DNA from: Deltaproteobacteria bacterium
GTDB lineage: Bacteria; Myxococcota_C; UBA6777
Length of the DNA: 64,000 nt
NCBI GenBank assembly: GCA_006226375.1
Contig: SBHC01000018.1
Coordinates: 62,001-126,000, forward strand
Reading direction: 5' to 3'
Within the stretch, counting starts at the first letter, position 1. Every line of letters starts with the position of its first letter. The notes under the pieces are model-generated. The model was not told the origin of the DNA. It did no database searches and saw nothing but the letters and a program-made list of their open reading frames with translations. Shown here one piece after another: positions 41,528-51,206 of this stretch. The position numbers and the translations under genes were made by a program.

Positions 41528-42565
41528 CGATGTCGTCGCGTGACGGTGATGCCCCTGTTTGTGGGGTGGTTGGAGTGCTTGCTTGGCAGGTGCCTTGGGC
41601 CGCAAAACAACAAACAGGATCGCGCCTGTGATGATGGTCGCTGCCCCGACGCCGACCATAGCCCATCCGATGGGCAGCATTGTGGATGCGGTGTTGTGAG
41701 CGTCGTCCACCGTTTTGATCCGGGCTGTCGTGTCGGGAGACGCCGCCATCGTCAGTCGTTCGGCTGGAGTTTTGTTGCTGGCTTCGTTGGCGAGGCTGGC
41801 AGCAGCTTGATCCCGCTCCCCTATCTTGCTTATCCCAAATCCTAGCAATCCTCCACCTGTTCCTGCAATCGCAACTCCCACACCTAGAATAATCCAGGGC
41901 ACTGGGCTGGCTTTCGCTACTTTCGGCGGTTTGGGCTGTGTCACCTCTTGGGTCAGCACGGTCTCTGTGCGCGGTGTGCCAGCGGTGACAATGACTTCCT
42001 TGCGAATGACCTTTCGGTTTTCGTATTTGACTTCAATGGCGTAGCGACCAGGTCGTACCCTTCGGGTCCATTGCGGTGGTGAGATATGCTTGATCTTGAA
42101 TTGGTAGCCTTTGACTCGGATGATGGCTCGTTTGCCTGGAGTGGTTATGACCGTGAATTGGGTGTAATCGATCTTGTTGAGCAACTCCAGGATGACGCCT
42201 TTGGCCTGTTGGCACAAGTACGCTTTCTGGCAAAGGTTTTCCTTTAGGTAGCGGCGAAGAATGCCCACCGCTTGTTCACGTCGGTAGGCTGCTTTTTCAG
42301 CGTTCTCTTCCGCGTCACCAGCTTTCTGGTAGGCGAGGGCAGCGTTGCGCAAGGTTTGACCCTTGAGGTAACGCTTAATCTTGGAGAGTTGGGAGGCTGG
42401 AGGCATGCTGTTGGCATCTTTGAGGAAGCACTGGCCGGCCTTAACATACTGTTTGCTTTGGAAGAGCGAGGCGCACGAGGAGGACGCGGCCTGGACATGA
42501 GAGGGGAGGCCGCTACAAAGCATTCCCACACTCAAGCTTAGCCACAGAGCAATCGATCTCATCAT
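41504..42565 (-). CDS. TPR/PEGA membrane protein, probable kinase partner (third copy)
   Basis: 353 residues; ATG at 42565 with GGAAGAAG upstream. A signal peptide (ends SHVQAASS) is followed by helical repeats (CASLFQSKQYVKAGQCFLKDA, about 28-125), a PEGA-like beta module (FTVITTPGKRAIIRVKGYQ...VRPGRYAIEVKYENR, about 137-190), a Pro/Lys linker, and two transmembrane helices separated by about 60 residues. Domain order and length match 24367-25593. It lies 46 bp after the zinc-ribbon kinase, as the other copy does. Probably a membrane partner or sensor for the kinase. The C-terminal tail is His/Gln-rich and ends in a duplicated segment. Confidence 0.82.
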   Translation of the reverse strand: MMRSIALWLSLSVGMLCSGLPSHVQAASSSCASLFQSKQYVKAGQCFLKDANSMPPASQLSKIKRYLKGQTLRNAALAYQKAGDAEENAEKAAYRREQAVGILRRYLKENLCQKAYLCQQAKGVILELLNKIDYTQFTVITTPGKRAIIRVKGYQFKIKHISPPQWTRRVRPGRYAIEVKYENRKVIRKEVIVTAGTPRTETVLTQEVTQPKPPKVAKASPVPWIILGVGVAIAGTGGGLLGFGISKIGERDQAAASLANEASNKTPAERLTMAASPDTTARIKTVDDAHNTASTMLPIGWAMVGVGAATIITGAILFVVLRPKAPAKQALQPPHKQGHHRHATTSFGTFTSP

Positions 42566-42611
42566 TCTTCTTCCGTCACATGGGGTTCAAAGGGGAGTCT
42601 CTTCGGTACAA

Positions 42612-44582
42612 TCACTTCCACAGACAACTGCTTGCGTTGGCGAGTCCACCGCTTCCTGCTTCACGCAAGCGAATGCGAATCTTGCTGCGTTTGGGGACCT
42701 GAAAGGCGCACAGCGAGTAACCTTCTTGCACGACGCTGAACAGCTTGGTGCTTGGAGAGATGCACACCAGCCGCGAGGATTTGCGCTTCCAAGCGCCACC
42801 TTCGGCTGTGACCTCGGCGCTGCGACTCAGGAACGGTCGAACCCGTACAGCGATCCAGTTGGGTTTGCCACACGGTGAGCTGGGGCGGCGAGGAGGCGGC
42901 GCTCGTCGCTCAACGACCCTTGGCTTCGGCTTGGGACGCCTTCGTCTGACTCGTCGACGCACTCTGCGACGTCGAACACGTCTGCGCCGTTGGACCTTGC
43001 GTCGAACCACAGGCCTGGCTTTTGGCTTGTCGTCATCGGTTGTGTCGTTGTCATTGTTCGCGTTGTCGTTATCATCGTCGCCTTCGTTGTTGTTGTTCGA
43101 CGGGCGAGGCGTAACGTTGTCGTTGTCGCGGCGCTCAGGTGGTTGAACTTGGGGTGGATTGGTTCGTCCACGAGGCTCAGCACGTCTTGGTGGTACGTTG
43201 GCTTTGGCCAGCGTGTTGTTGGTGGAGGCGGTGTTGTTGTTCCGGCTGCGATACCAGCCCCAGCCCCCGATGCCTAAGACCAGCCCAAGAACCAAGGCGA
43301 CCCACAGGAAGGCGTTGTTCTTTCCTGGATTGACGCCTTCGGTGTACACTACAGTCTCTTGCCAAGAGTCTTGGGGCGAAATGCTTGGCTGTGCGCTGTG
43401 TACCGAGTCAGACAAGAGCTGAGAGGAGCTTTCGCTGGATGTGTGCACTTCGGAGTCATAGCCAGGTACTGCGTGTTTGCCGGTCAGGCGGCCTGTCGGA
43501 ATGGGCTTGATGTCACTGGTTGACGGTGCAGCAAACGAGCCTGTTGAGGGGTGATGCGAGTTGATGTGAGAGATGGGTGTGGTGGCCGTCATCCCTGTGG
43601 CTTCCTGCAAAGCGCTCCAGAAGTCGACGACGTGCTTGTAGCGATTGGAGGGGTTTTTCTCCAGAGCCTTAAACAAGACGGCTTCCAGCTCTGGGGTGAC
43701 GTCTTTGCGTTGGGGCAGTACGGATTGAATGGGGGGAGGCGGCTTGTACAGCTGTGCGTTGATCAAGTCGACCATCGAGTCATGGCTGCGGCCTTTTTTC
43801 CCCGTAACTGCGACAAACGGGTTCACCCCTGTGAGCAGCTCATACAAGATGACAGCCATGGCATAAATATCGGTGTGAGGGCCGATATTTTGGTTCATGG
43901 CCTGCTCAGGTGCCATGTAGTGGGGGGTGCCGACCAGACCTTGGGTGAGGTGGACATCCACTTCTTCCACCATGGGCTTGGCGATTCCCCAATCCAAGAC
44001 CTTGAGGTAATGCTGGTGAGCGCCTTTTTGCGTCAACATCATGTTGTCGGGCTTCAAGTCTCGGTGAATGACTCCTGCCATGTGAGCCGTATGAAGCGCG
44101 TCACTCAACTGCCCCATGATATCAATGCACCATTCCAAGGTGGGAAGGTGGGTTTGGGACTGGATAAACTTTCGCACAGAGTCGCCTCGGATGTACTCCA
44201 TCACATAGAAATAGCCGAGGTGAGGGAGCTCTCCAAAGTCGTCGTAGATGCGGATGATGTGGTCGTTGTTCTCTGACAACTCCGCGGTGATCTGGACCTC
44301 GCGAAAGAACCGCTGCACGGTGGTTTGGGTCTGCAGCATCTCTTCCTTAATGACCTTGACGACGCGGTCTGCGTTGTTGCGCAGCCGCATGTGCCGGGCG
44401 AGGTAGACCGTGCCCACGGCGCCTTGTCCCACCACTTCGAGCAACCGGTACTTGCCAGCGATGGTCAGGAGAGGAAACTTGCACTGGAGGCAAAAGCTGG
44501 GCATCGAGCCTACCGACTGGTACGGGCGAAGGTCTGTCTGGCATTTGGGACAGGAGTCCAGCGTCTCTTTCACTTCGCTCAT
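42612..44582 (-). CDS. Zinc-ribbon Ser/Thr kinase (third copy)
   Basis: 656 residues from the ATG at 44582 (GGTGGAAAG upstream); the GTG at 44594 is an alternative. Zinc ribbon CPKC...FCLQC (about 10-35), then a complete kinase: VVGQGAVGTVYLA, VVKVI, HRDLKPDN, DWGIA in place of DFG, GTPHYMAPEQ. One transmembrane helix (about 420-440), an Asn/Asp-rich stretch, and about 35 residues mostly Arg lead to a Cys-containing C-terminal domain (CGKPNW...LVCISP...YSLCAF...SSCLW). This is shorter and more divergent than the one in the other two zinc-ribbon kinases. The gene lies between an FGE-like lipoprotein gene (85 bp upstream) and its TPR/PEGA partner (46 bp downstream) on one strand, probably an operon. 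The Phe-to-Trp change in DFG is conservative. Confidence 0.92.
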   Translation of the reverse strand: MSEVKETLDSCPKCQTDLRPYQSVGSMPSFCLQCKFPLLTIAGKYRLLEVVGQGAVGTVYLARHMRLRNNADRVVKVIKEEMLQTQTTVQRFFREVQITAELSENNDHIIRIYDDFGELPHLGYFYVMEYIRGDSVRKFIQSQTHLPTLEWCIDIMGQLSDALHTAHMAGVIHRDLKPDNMMLTQKGAHQHYLKVLDWGIAKPMVEEVDVHLTQGLVGTPHYMAPEQAMNQNIGPHTDIYAMAVILYELLTGVNPFVAVTGKKGRSHDSMVDLINAQLYKPPPPIQSVLPQRKDVTPELEAVLFKALEKNPSNRYKHVVDFWSALQEATGMTATTPISHINSHHPSTGSFAAPSTSDIKPIPTGRLTGKHAVPGYDSEVHTSSESSSQLLSDSVHSAQPSISPQDSWQETVVYTEGVNPGKNNAFLWVALVLGLVLGIGGWGWYRSRNNNTASTNNTLAKANVPPRRAEPRGRTNPPQVQPPERRDNDNVTPRPSNNNNEGDDDNDNANNDNDTTDDDKPKARPVVRRKVQRRRRVRRRRVRRRVRRRRPKPKPRVVERRAPPPRRPSSPCGKPNWIAVRVRPFLSRSAEVTAEGGAWKRKSSRLVCISPSTKLFSVVQEGYSLCAFQVPKRSKIRIRLREAGSGGLANASSCLWK

Positions 44583-44667
44583 GAATCTTTCCACCTTGTT
44601 TCACAAAACAGCAAACGCTCGGCTTGCCTTGTGTGATGCTGTCTTGGAACCATACGTTTTGAATCCC

Positions 44668-46023
44668 TTATCGGATTGTGCGTGCCACCCGAAAGCCAAG
44701 GGTGGATTTGCGTTGTGAAGGTTCTAACTTGTCGCGGCGGGCTCCCCGGCACTCGCTGGGGGTGGACTCGTAGCTTCCGCCTTTGACCACGCGAGCCTGA
44801 TCTTGCTGGGTTTGGGCTGGCCCCACACGGTTCAGGCTGGAACCTTCAAAGTTCGGGCTGTAAATGTCGAAGATCCACTCCGCTACGTTCCCGCTGAGAT
44901 CGTACAACATCCAGCGGTTGGGTTCTTTTTGTCTCACCTCGTTGGGCTGGTCGCCTTTTTGGTCGCAGTACCAACCGATGGTGCTGAGCTTGGACTCCGT
45001 GTAGCAAGCGTCGCGTTTGTCTTCGCTGGGTGGAACCTGGTTACCATTGTAATACGAACGGTAGTTTTCACCAGCCCGGTAGGCGTTGAGCCATTCGGCT
45101 TCGGTGGGAAGGCGATACCCGTTGCAGTCAGTGACGTACTGTTGTCCTTCGGAGGAGAACGTTCCAGCGACCTCACACACCACCTTGTCTTTGTTGGCCT
45201 CCATCTTGCCTTTTTCCGGTTCGGGGGTGCACTTGAAGCAGGCGGTCAGGTTGTTCTCTTTGGACAGCAAAACAGTGTAGGCCGCTGCCTCATGCCAGCT
45301 AATGTTGTTCACTGGCTTGTTGTCTTCGCTCTTGGAGGTGTCGTTGTTGACCGAGGGGTTGTATCCCATGAGGTCCTTGAACTCTTTTTGGGTGACTTCG
45401 TTTTGACCCAAACCGTAATTGTAGCGGAAGTCTACGATGTACTGCTCAGGCTCGTCGCTCTTTTTGGACTTGTCGGCTGTTGACGTTCCCATCGAGAAGC
45501 TCTTGTCGTTGGCCAAAATCACAACAAGGTCCTGGACGTCGCATTGAAGCTTGCCGTCCTTGCAGGTGTTGAGAGCGCCTGCGCCCAATGCCTGGCCTGC
45601 GTTGTTCTTAAACTCACATGTGGTGTTGTTTTCGGGGAAGGTCTCGTCGGTCTGCCCGTCGCAGTTGTTGTCCTGCCCATCACACGTTTCTTCTTGGGGA
45701 AGTTTTTGGTTGGTGCAGATGCTCCAGAAACCATCAACGCAGCTTTGTGTGCCTGCGTCACAGACACCTTTGCAGTTTTGTCCGTCTTCGTCGCAGCCTT
45801 GCTCTCCGGTGAAGCATTTGCGCGACGTTCCTGCGGTGCACGATTCGGCTTTGCAGGTTCGGTTGCTGCCGCAGTAGAGCTGAAACGAAGGCCCTTTGCA
45901 GTCGTTGTCGTTGCGACAGGGGAAGCCTTTCCGTAGGGGAGTATTTCCCAGGCAGCCATACAACAACGTTCCACACAAGAGCAAAGAGAACCATGAGAGG
46001 TAGCGAAACCCAAACTTCAACAT
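44668..46023 (-). CDS. FGE-sulfatase-domain lipoprotein, catalytic Cys pair apparently missing
   Basis: 451 residues; signal sequence with lipobox LLYGC. The mature protein begins with Cys motifs (CRNDNDC, CFTGEQGC) and one MopE-type repeat (TCDGQDNNCDGQTDE). From about 155 it is a formylglycine-generating-enzyme (SUMF) domain: SFSMGTS, NEVTQKEF, PVNNISWHEAAAY, GYRLPTEAEW, LYDLSGNVAEW, VVKGGSYES and FRVAR. True FGE enzymes have two Cys in the stretch after GGS (CH..YC); here I see ESTPSECRGARR with only one Cys. It may therefore be a binding member of the family or work differently. It is the first gene of the apparent operon with a Ser/Thr kinase and the TPR/PEGA partner, which suggests a role as sensor or ligand for the kinase outside the cell. 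Confidence 0.88.
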   Translation of the reverse strand: MLKFGFRYLSWFSLLLCGTLLYGCLGNTPLRKGFPCRNDNDCKGPSFQLYCGSNRTCKAESCTAGTSRKCFTGEQGCDEDGQNCKGVCDAGTQSCVDGFWSICTNQKLPQEETCDGQDNNCDGQTDETFPENNTTCEFKNNAGQALGAGALNTCKDGKLQCDVQDLVVILANDKSFSMGTSTADKSKKSDEPEQYIVDFRYNYGLGQNEVTQKEFKDLMGYNPSVNNDTSKSEDNKPVNNISWHEAAAYTVLLSKENNLTACFKCTPEPEKGKMEANKDKVVCEVAGTFSSEGQQYVTDCNGYRLPTEAEWLNAYRAGENYRSYYNGNQVPPSEDKRDACYTESKLSTIGWYCDQKGDQPNEVRQKEPNRWMLYDLSGNVAEWIFDIYSPNFEGSSLNRVGPAQTQQDQARVVKGGSYESTPSECRGARRDKLEPSQRKSTLGFRVARTIR

Positions 46024-46098
46024 ACGATCAATCCTTCCCTAGATACCACGAAGCTTCACTCTATCGAATTGCCCCTAGAGGGTCAATCTTTCACGATG

Positions 46099-48837
46099 TT
46101 ATTCGTGTGACTCCTGTTTTGTGGCGGGAGATGTTTCCTCGGTTGGGGCGTTCTCGGTGTTGGAGGCATTCGAGGTGTTCTCTGCGGATGTGGTGTCTTC
46201 TACTGTTTCCGACGCATCAGCGCCTTCGGCCAGGACTTCTTCGTCGCCGTCGTTTTCTGCGTCGGCGGCTTCGACATCGCCTTCGAGCGGAGGCAGGGTT
46301 TCGAGGGGTTGCGCCAGCGAGGGGTCTTTCATGGTGCGCCAGAGGCTGTTGATGATTCGTTCATCGACCACAGACAAGCGCGCCCGGATTCGCATTTCCA
46401 AGCGGAAGAACTCGGGAAGGCCTGTGATCTCAAACAACATCTTGGAGGTTTTGATGAGCCGGGACAGGTAGCTGAACAAGCTACCTTCTTCCTCCGTTAA
46501 GTCATGTCGTTCGACAAAGTCCATGAACGACATGCGCTTGCTCTCCATGATCTTCCAGACTTCTTTGGGCCGCTTGCGGCCGTGCAGCTCCGGGTGGGGA
46601 ACGTAGCTAAGGAACTTTTGGTGGATGGTCTCGATGTGGGTGAGAGGGCGAGGGAACTTTCGCTCGTACTCGGCTTCAATGTCGTCCCAGCTGACCATAT
46701 CTCCCTGGTAACGACGCTCACGGAGACGCTCGCGGATCCAGTCTCGCTTTTTCTCGTCTTTCTTGCGGTCCAGGCGACGCTGGATCACGTCGTGGTCGAC
46801 CAGGAACTCTACAAATTCAACGGCCTGGTCGTAGTTGAAGTCCTGTGTCATCATGCAGTAGTACACGAACAAGCCGTCAACGCCACGAAGCTGTCCGACC
46901 ATCCACCCGCGGACCTGGACGCCCTGCTCGTTGAGGACACCAAACGCGCGCAAGTTGTTGGTGATCTTAACCAATTGCTTGTGGTAGTCGCGCTTTTTGT
47001 TTTCTTCCAACAGGAGACGATCGATCACCGTGCCTATGTTTAACTCACGGGGAGCGGGCCTGGATGAAGCGGGTCGCCAAAACATCGGAGGCGGCAGGGG
47101 CGATTTTGCAGTCTTGTCCTGCTTGTCTTCGGCCTCCTTGCTTTGTGTTTCGGCTGACTCTTCAACCTTCTCTTCCGGTTCAGGCTCAGGCTCTTCCTTC
47201 GGTTCGATCTTGAGCGCCATCAGCTGGGCTGCGAACGAGGAGCCTCCGGACTTAAACTTCTTGTCCATCTCCTTGCTCTTGGCTTTGCGTTGAGCCTCTT
47301 TGACGGTCGTTCCTTTGCCTTCGGCTTCCTTGAGGAGCTTCTCTTTCTCAGCTTCTCGCGCTTGTTTGGCGCGCATCTCAGCTTCGACCAACTCTTCGCC
47401 GGGCAAGGTCTCTTGGGTTAAGTCAGGCAGTCCAATGGCGAGAATTTGTCCGGCTGTGATCTTGGTGTGGCTTTGCAGCGCTGCGGGCTTGCCTTCGACC
47501 AGCTCCTCGTGCTCCTTGGGGCTCCAACTCACATCGCCATTTTGCTGAGCTTCGGTGCGAGCGCGGGAGTAAGCGCGTCGACGGATCTGTTCGGGATCGG
47601 AGCTGTACTTGCCTTTGCCCGAGGAGCGCATCTCCTTGCGGAACTCCTGGACCACTTTTTCGGGGGCGAGGGTGATGGCGATGCCTTCTTTGTCAAACTG
47701 TGGACGTCCCGCACGACCCGCCATTTGGTGATACTCTGCAGGGAGAAGCAAGCGTGCGTTGCGTCGGATGTATTTGCGGAGTTCAGGGAACACCACGCGC
47801 TTGGCTGGAAGGTTGATGCCTGCGGAGATGGTCTCTGTGCTTACCACAAACTTAATCAATCGCTCCAACGTAAGCTCTTCCACCAGCTGCTTGTACGTGG
47901 GGAGAATACCAGCGTGGTGAATGCCGATACCGTGAGTCAGCAGTGACATCAGCTGCTTGCCTAGCCCTCGCGGAACCAAGACTCTCTCGGCTCGCTCCTC
48001 GATGATCTTCTGCTCTTCATCGGTGGTGAAGCGTCGGATGCTCTTGAGAAGTCGCGCCCACTCAAAACATTGTCGGCGGCTGAAGCTAAACACAATGGCT
48101 GGATAGTCGCCCTGGCTGAACAGCTCGCGGATCACCTCCAACAAGTATTTTTCTTCGTAGCGGTGGTACAGCGGGACCTTGCGATCGTGCGACTCGACAA
48201 GCTCCATCGGGGCGTCCCGAACCAACAGCGACCACTGGCAGAATTGTTTGGGATTCCCTACCGTGGCGGAGAGGACAACAAGCTGGGTTTCAGGTTTAAG
48301 ACCAATGATCGATTGTTCCCACACATAGCCACGTTCGGAGTCATTGAAGTAGTGACCTTCGTCCATAATGACGATATCGGCTGGGACACGTTTTCGACCT
48401 CCGTAAATCATGTTCCACAAGATCTCAGCGACCATCACCTGGATGGGGGCGGCCGGGTTGATCTTGTAGTCGCCTGTGGCAAACCCAACGTAGTCGGGGC
48501 CAAAGTCTTCACAGAGTTCGCGGTATTTTTCTTCGGTGAGCGCGCGCAGGGGAGTGGTGTAGATGGCCTTTTGCCCGGAGTAGAGGGCTTTCATCAGGCC
48601 AGCCTTGGCGATCATTGTTTTCCCTGTTCCTGTGGGAACCATAACCATCAAGTGCTCGCCCGCAAAGATCCGGTTGAAGGCTTCTTCCTGAACAGGGTAA
48701 GGCTCAAACCCTTTGCTCAAAAAGAACTTCTCGTAGAACGCCATTTCAATGTCGTCGGGGGGCATGGATGGGGGCCAGCGTGGCGTTTGTTTCTCGACGT
48801 CCCGCTGTTCTACCAACCATTCTTGTTCGACGTTCAT
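46099..48837 (-). CDS. SF2 DEAD/DEAH-box helicase, Ski2-like
   Basis: 912 residues. Helicase motifs in order: Q-like region PYPVQEEAF, PTGTGKT (Walker A), TTPLRAL, DEGH (motif II), LSATVG (motif III), VSTETISAGINLPA and QMAGRAGRP (motif VI). A long, highly charged insert (about 440-610) with Lys/Glu and Glu/Pro stretches separates the helicase core from a C-terminal helical domain. That domain resembles the tail of DUF3516-type helicases found in actinobacteria and deltaproteobacteria (family name from memory). A Ser/Thr/Glu-rich disordered tail closes the protein. Likely an RNA helicase. It lies 10 bp after hslO on the same strand. Confidence 0.9.
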   Translation of the reverse strand: MNVEQEWLVEQRDVEKQTPRWPPSMPPDDIEMAFYEKFFLSKGFEPYPVQEEAFNRIFAGEHLMVMVPTGTGKTMIAKAGLMKALYSGQKAIYTTPLRALTEEKYRELCEDFGPDYVGFATGDYKINPAAPIQVMVAEILWNMIYGGRKRVPADIVIMDEGHYFNDSERGYVWEQSIIGLKPETQLVVLSATVGNPKQFCQWSLLVRDAPMELVESHDRKVPLYHRYEEKYLLEVIRELFSQGDYPAIVFSFSRRQCFEWARLLKSIRRFTTDEEQKIIEERAERVLVPRGLGKQLMSLLTHGIGIHHAGILPTYKQLVEELTLERLIKFVVSTETISAGINLPAKRVVFPELRKYIRRNARLLLPAEYHQMAGRAGRPQFDKEGIAITLAPEKVVQEFRKEMRSSGKGKYSSDPEQIRRRAYSRARTEAQQNGDVSWSPKEHEELVEGKPAALQSHTKITAGQILAIGLPDLTQETLPGEELVEAEMRAKQAREAEKEKLLKEAEGKGTTVKEAQRKAKSKEMDKKFKSGGSSFAAQLMALKIEPKEEPEPEPEEKVEESAETQSKEAEDKQDKTAKSPLPPPMFWRPASSRPAPRELNIGTVIDRLLLEENKKRDYHKQLVKITNNLRAFGVLNEQGVQVRGWMVGQLRGVDGLFVYYCMMTQDFNYDQAVEFVEFLVDHDVIQRRLDRKKDEKKRDWIRERLRERRYQGDMVSWDDIEAEYERKFPRPLTHIETIHQKFLSYVPHPELHGRKRPKEVWKIMESKRMSFMDFVERHDLTEEEGSLFSYLSRLIKTSKMLFEITGLPEFFRLEMRIRARLSVVDERIINSLWRTMKDPSLAQPLETLPPLEGDVEAADAENDGDEEVLAEGADASETVEDTTSAENTSNASNTENAPTEETSPATKQESHE

Positions 48838-48847
48838 CCCGACTCCC

Positions 48848-49768
48848 TTAGTTCAGGGTTTGCTGTTTCTGGCGCTCTTCCAAAAGGTTCTGAATTTCTT
48901 CCGGTGCAATTGTATACACTTCACTGCAGTTGTGACAAACCAGCTCTTGGGGTTCGTGTTGCATCTCTTCCAGATCTGCGAGAGGCAACATGGCCAAGGA
49001 GTGCAAAAAACGTTTGTGACTGCAACGGCAGAAAAAGTGTACCGGGTAACGGATGAGTTCTTTGTAGGGGATTCCTTCCAGCGCTTTTTCCATGAGCGTA
49101 TCAATGTAGTCGCCTTCGCGAAACTGCTCGCTGATGGAGTGAATGGCCTGGATGTTTTCTCCCACTTTTTCAATGTGTTCGATCGGTGCGCCAGGCAGAG
49201 CTTGGATGATGATTCCACCAGCGCCTTCGACCTCGCCTTCTGGAGTGATGCCGACATCCAGGAGCAGCGCGGAGGGGACCTGCTCGGATTGATACAGGTA
49301 CTGCGTGATATCGCTGTGGATGTCGCCCTGCGTTAGCTCCACCGTCCCTGTGATGGGCTTGGCTTCGGAGAACAAGGTCTTGGAGACAGAGAGCAAACCT
49401 CGACCCACGCCGTCTTCGAGCTTTTCGCCTGCGTTGATGTTAATCATAGCGCTCGGGTGTTGGACAAAGCCGCGGATCTCACCGGCTCGGTTGGCTTCGG
49501 CTGTGATGATACCGAGAGGTCCATCGCCTTCAATCCGAAGCAGAACGCGCTCTTCACCTTTCAGGTCGGAGGCCAAGAGCATCACGCCTGTCAACGCTCG
49601 TCCCAACATCACGGTGCTTAGCAACGACAGCCCATGACGTCGCTGGGCTTCTTTCACGACATCCGTCGTTTTCACGACAGCCACCTTCAAGAAGCCATCT
49701 TCGGTGATGCCACGGATCACTCGGTCCTTGGTCATAAATGCTTTGCGTTGTGCGCTCTTCTTGTCCAT
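48848..49768 (-). CDS. hslO: Redox-regulated chaperone Hsp33
   Basis: 306 residues from the ATG at 49768 (AAGGA 5 nt upstream); the frame extends upstream without support. The N-terminal substrate-binding fold and the C-terminal zinc module are recognisable: FFCRCSHKRF and VCHNCSEVY give the CxC and CxxC that bind zinc when reduced and form disulphides on oxidation, turning on holdase activity. Length is normal for the family. It acts in the cytoplasm on proteins unfolding under oxidative and heat stress. It is followed 10 bp later by the helicase gene, so both are probably one operon. Confidence 0.95.
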   Translation of the reverse strand: MDKKSAQRKAFMTKDRVIRGITEDGFLKVAVVKTTDVVKEAQRRHGLSLLSTVMLGRALTGVMLLASDLKGEERVLLRIEGDGPLGIITAEANRAGEIRGFVQHPSAMININAGEKLEDGVGRGLLSVSKTLFSEAKPITGTVELTQGDIHSDITQYLYQSEQVPSALLLDVGITPEGEVEGAGGIIIQALPGAPIEHIEKVGENIQAIHSISEQFREGDYIDTLMEKALEGIPYKELIRYPVHFFCRCSHKRFLHSLAMLPLADLEEMQHEPQELVCHNCSEVYTIAPEEIQNLLEERQKQQTLN

Positions 49769-49990
49769 GATGTCCTTCTTCTTCCAGAGTCGGGCCGCTG
49801 TGTTGCTCGCACCTTTGACGACCAGGATGGCACAAAGGTTCATACTCCGCTACATGGGCCTCGTTGCAACGCTGCCAAAAGGGGCCTTCGTATAGCGAAA
49901 GCAGAGAGGAAATGCAAGGAACCTCTCTTTAAGTTGTTCCTGAAAACTCAGACGGCGTCACGAATATTTCAAAGGTGGGACAAGAACGAC

Positions 49991-50914
49991 TTATCGGCGA
50001 GGTGCCGGACGGCTGGCGGGAGCTTTGCGCGAGGTCGGAGCCTTGCGGGAGGCTGAGGGGTTCAAAGGTTCGATGGTGACGAAGCCTGGCGTTGCAATGT
50101 TCTTCTCTTTGGCGGAGAGTCGTTGGGCGCAGAGCTTGTCGTAGGCTTCGATGGTTTTGGCTGGAGCGCGAGGAATTCGGATCACTCGCTTTTGGGGGGG
50201 AAGCCCTTTCCTTCGGCGCAATCTCGCTGCACGAAAGGCCGCCATTTTTTCTTTGAAGTTGAGGATGTTTTGCCAGGAGCGTGGGTGCTTGTAGATGGGC
50301 TTGAACCAAAACAGGGAGTGCCCTTTGATGCCTTGCACTTGGTACAGCATACCTCGGCGTTTCTGGGTGCGTGGGTGGATGTAGTCCAAGAGGTCGAACC
50401 AGACACCAAAGATGCACACCAGCTTGTTGTCTCTGTTGGACATCGCGCTGCTGATCCTGCCCCGCAGTTCATAGATGAGGCTTGCGTTGTCGCGGTCGGT
50501 GGGGAGTCGTGTGACTTTGTACAGCGGCATCCAACCGTCAAACTTCACAGCCATAGCGCCGCGCCAGTAGCGGTGAACCCTGTAGGCAAAGTCAGGTTCA
50601 ACAACGCCATTGTTTCCAGACAGAAAGGTAAAGGAGCCGCCCAACGCGATGGGCTTCTTGTGTTTGGCGTACCGAAGTAGCTTCACGCGCAGGCCTGGGT
50701 GCAGATCTTTGGCGCGGTAGCGAATGACTTTTCCGCTGGGGCTTTTCCATCGAAAGACCATGGTTTTTGGGCCCGTTTCTATCGAGACAAGCTTGAGTGA
50801 GCCGCGGTCGAATGTCCGGTGGTATCGGACTTTCTTCTTGGACTTGGCTTGCGCGAACGTGGTGTGGCTTGCGCTCACAGCGAGGCAACATAGAACGAAC
50901 AAGAGGCTTCGCAT
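49991..50914 (-). CDS. Secreted protein of unknown function
   Basis: 307 residues from the ATG at 50914 (AGGAG 7 nt upstream); the frame runs further upstream but the signal peptide begins here (LLFVLCCLAVSASHTTFAQA). The mature part looks beta-rich up to about 190 (DRGSLKLVSIETGPKTMVFRW, GSFTFLSGNNGVVEP), with a segment YELRGRISSAM and a later basic helical stretch (EKMAAFRAARLRRRKG). It ends in an Ala/Ser/Pro/Arg-rich tail (SRKAPTSRKAPASRPAPRR), like the basic tails of several other envelope proteins here. No family recognised. It is divergent from the GspE-like gene. Confidence 0.75.
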   Translation of the reverse strand: MRSLLFVLCCLAVSASHTTFAQAKSKKKVRYHRTFDRGSLKLVSIETGPKTMVFRWKSPSGKVIRYRAKDLHPGLRVKLLRYAKHKKPIALGGSFTFLSGNNGVVEPDFAYRVHRYWRGAMAVKFDGWMPLYKVTRLPTDRDNASLIYELRGRISSAMSNRDNKLVCIFGVWFDLLDYIHPRTQKRRGMLYQVQGIKGHSLFWFKPIYKHPRSWQNILNFKEKMAAFRAARLRRRKGLPPQKRVIRIPRAPAKTIEAYDKLCAQRLSAKEKNIATPGFVTIEPLNPSASRKAPTSRKAPASRPAPRR

Positions 50915-51206
50915 GATGGGCTCCTGGTTCAGGGATGGAGTTGGAAATTCAATCTGCCAAAAGCAAGCCAGACTGTCAAGCCTAGTCCAAGGCCTCATTT
51001 TGTCGCTTTGAATGCCTGAGTTTCTCACAAAGTGTTCTTGCAACCTCTCCAACTTTTCGACATACTACAAAGCAACCGAAGAACACCCATTGGTAGTGAT
51101 CACAACACAGAGAGCAATGTGTTGTGAAGACAAGAATGCTCACCCTTTGAACTGGTTCGATTGGGGAACTCATCGAACAGTCGCCTTGATCCGGGGAGAA
51201 GCCAAC

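Noticed and set aside
44668-46023. Active formylglycine-generating enzyme
   Set aside because: The two catalytic Cys expected after the GGS motif are not both present, so the activity is not claimed.
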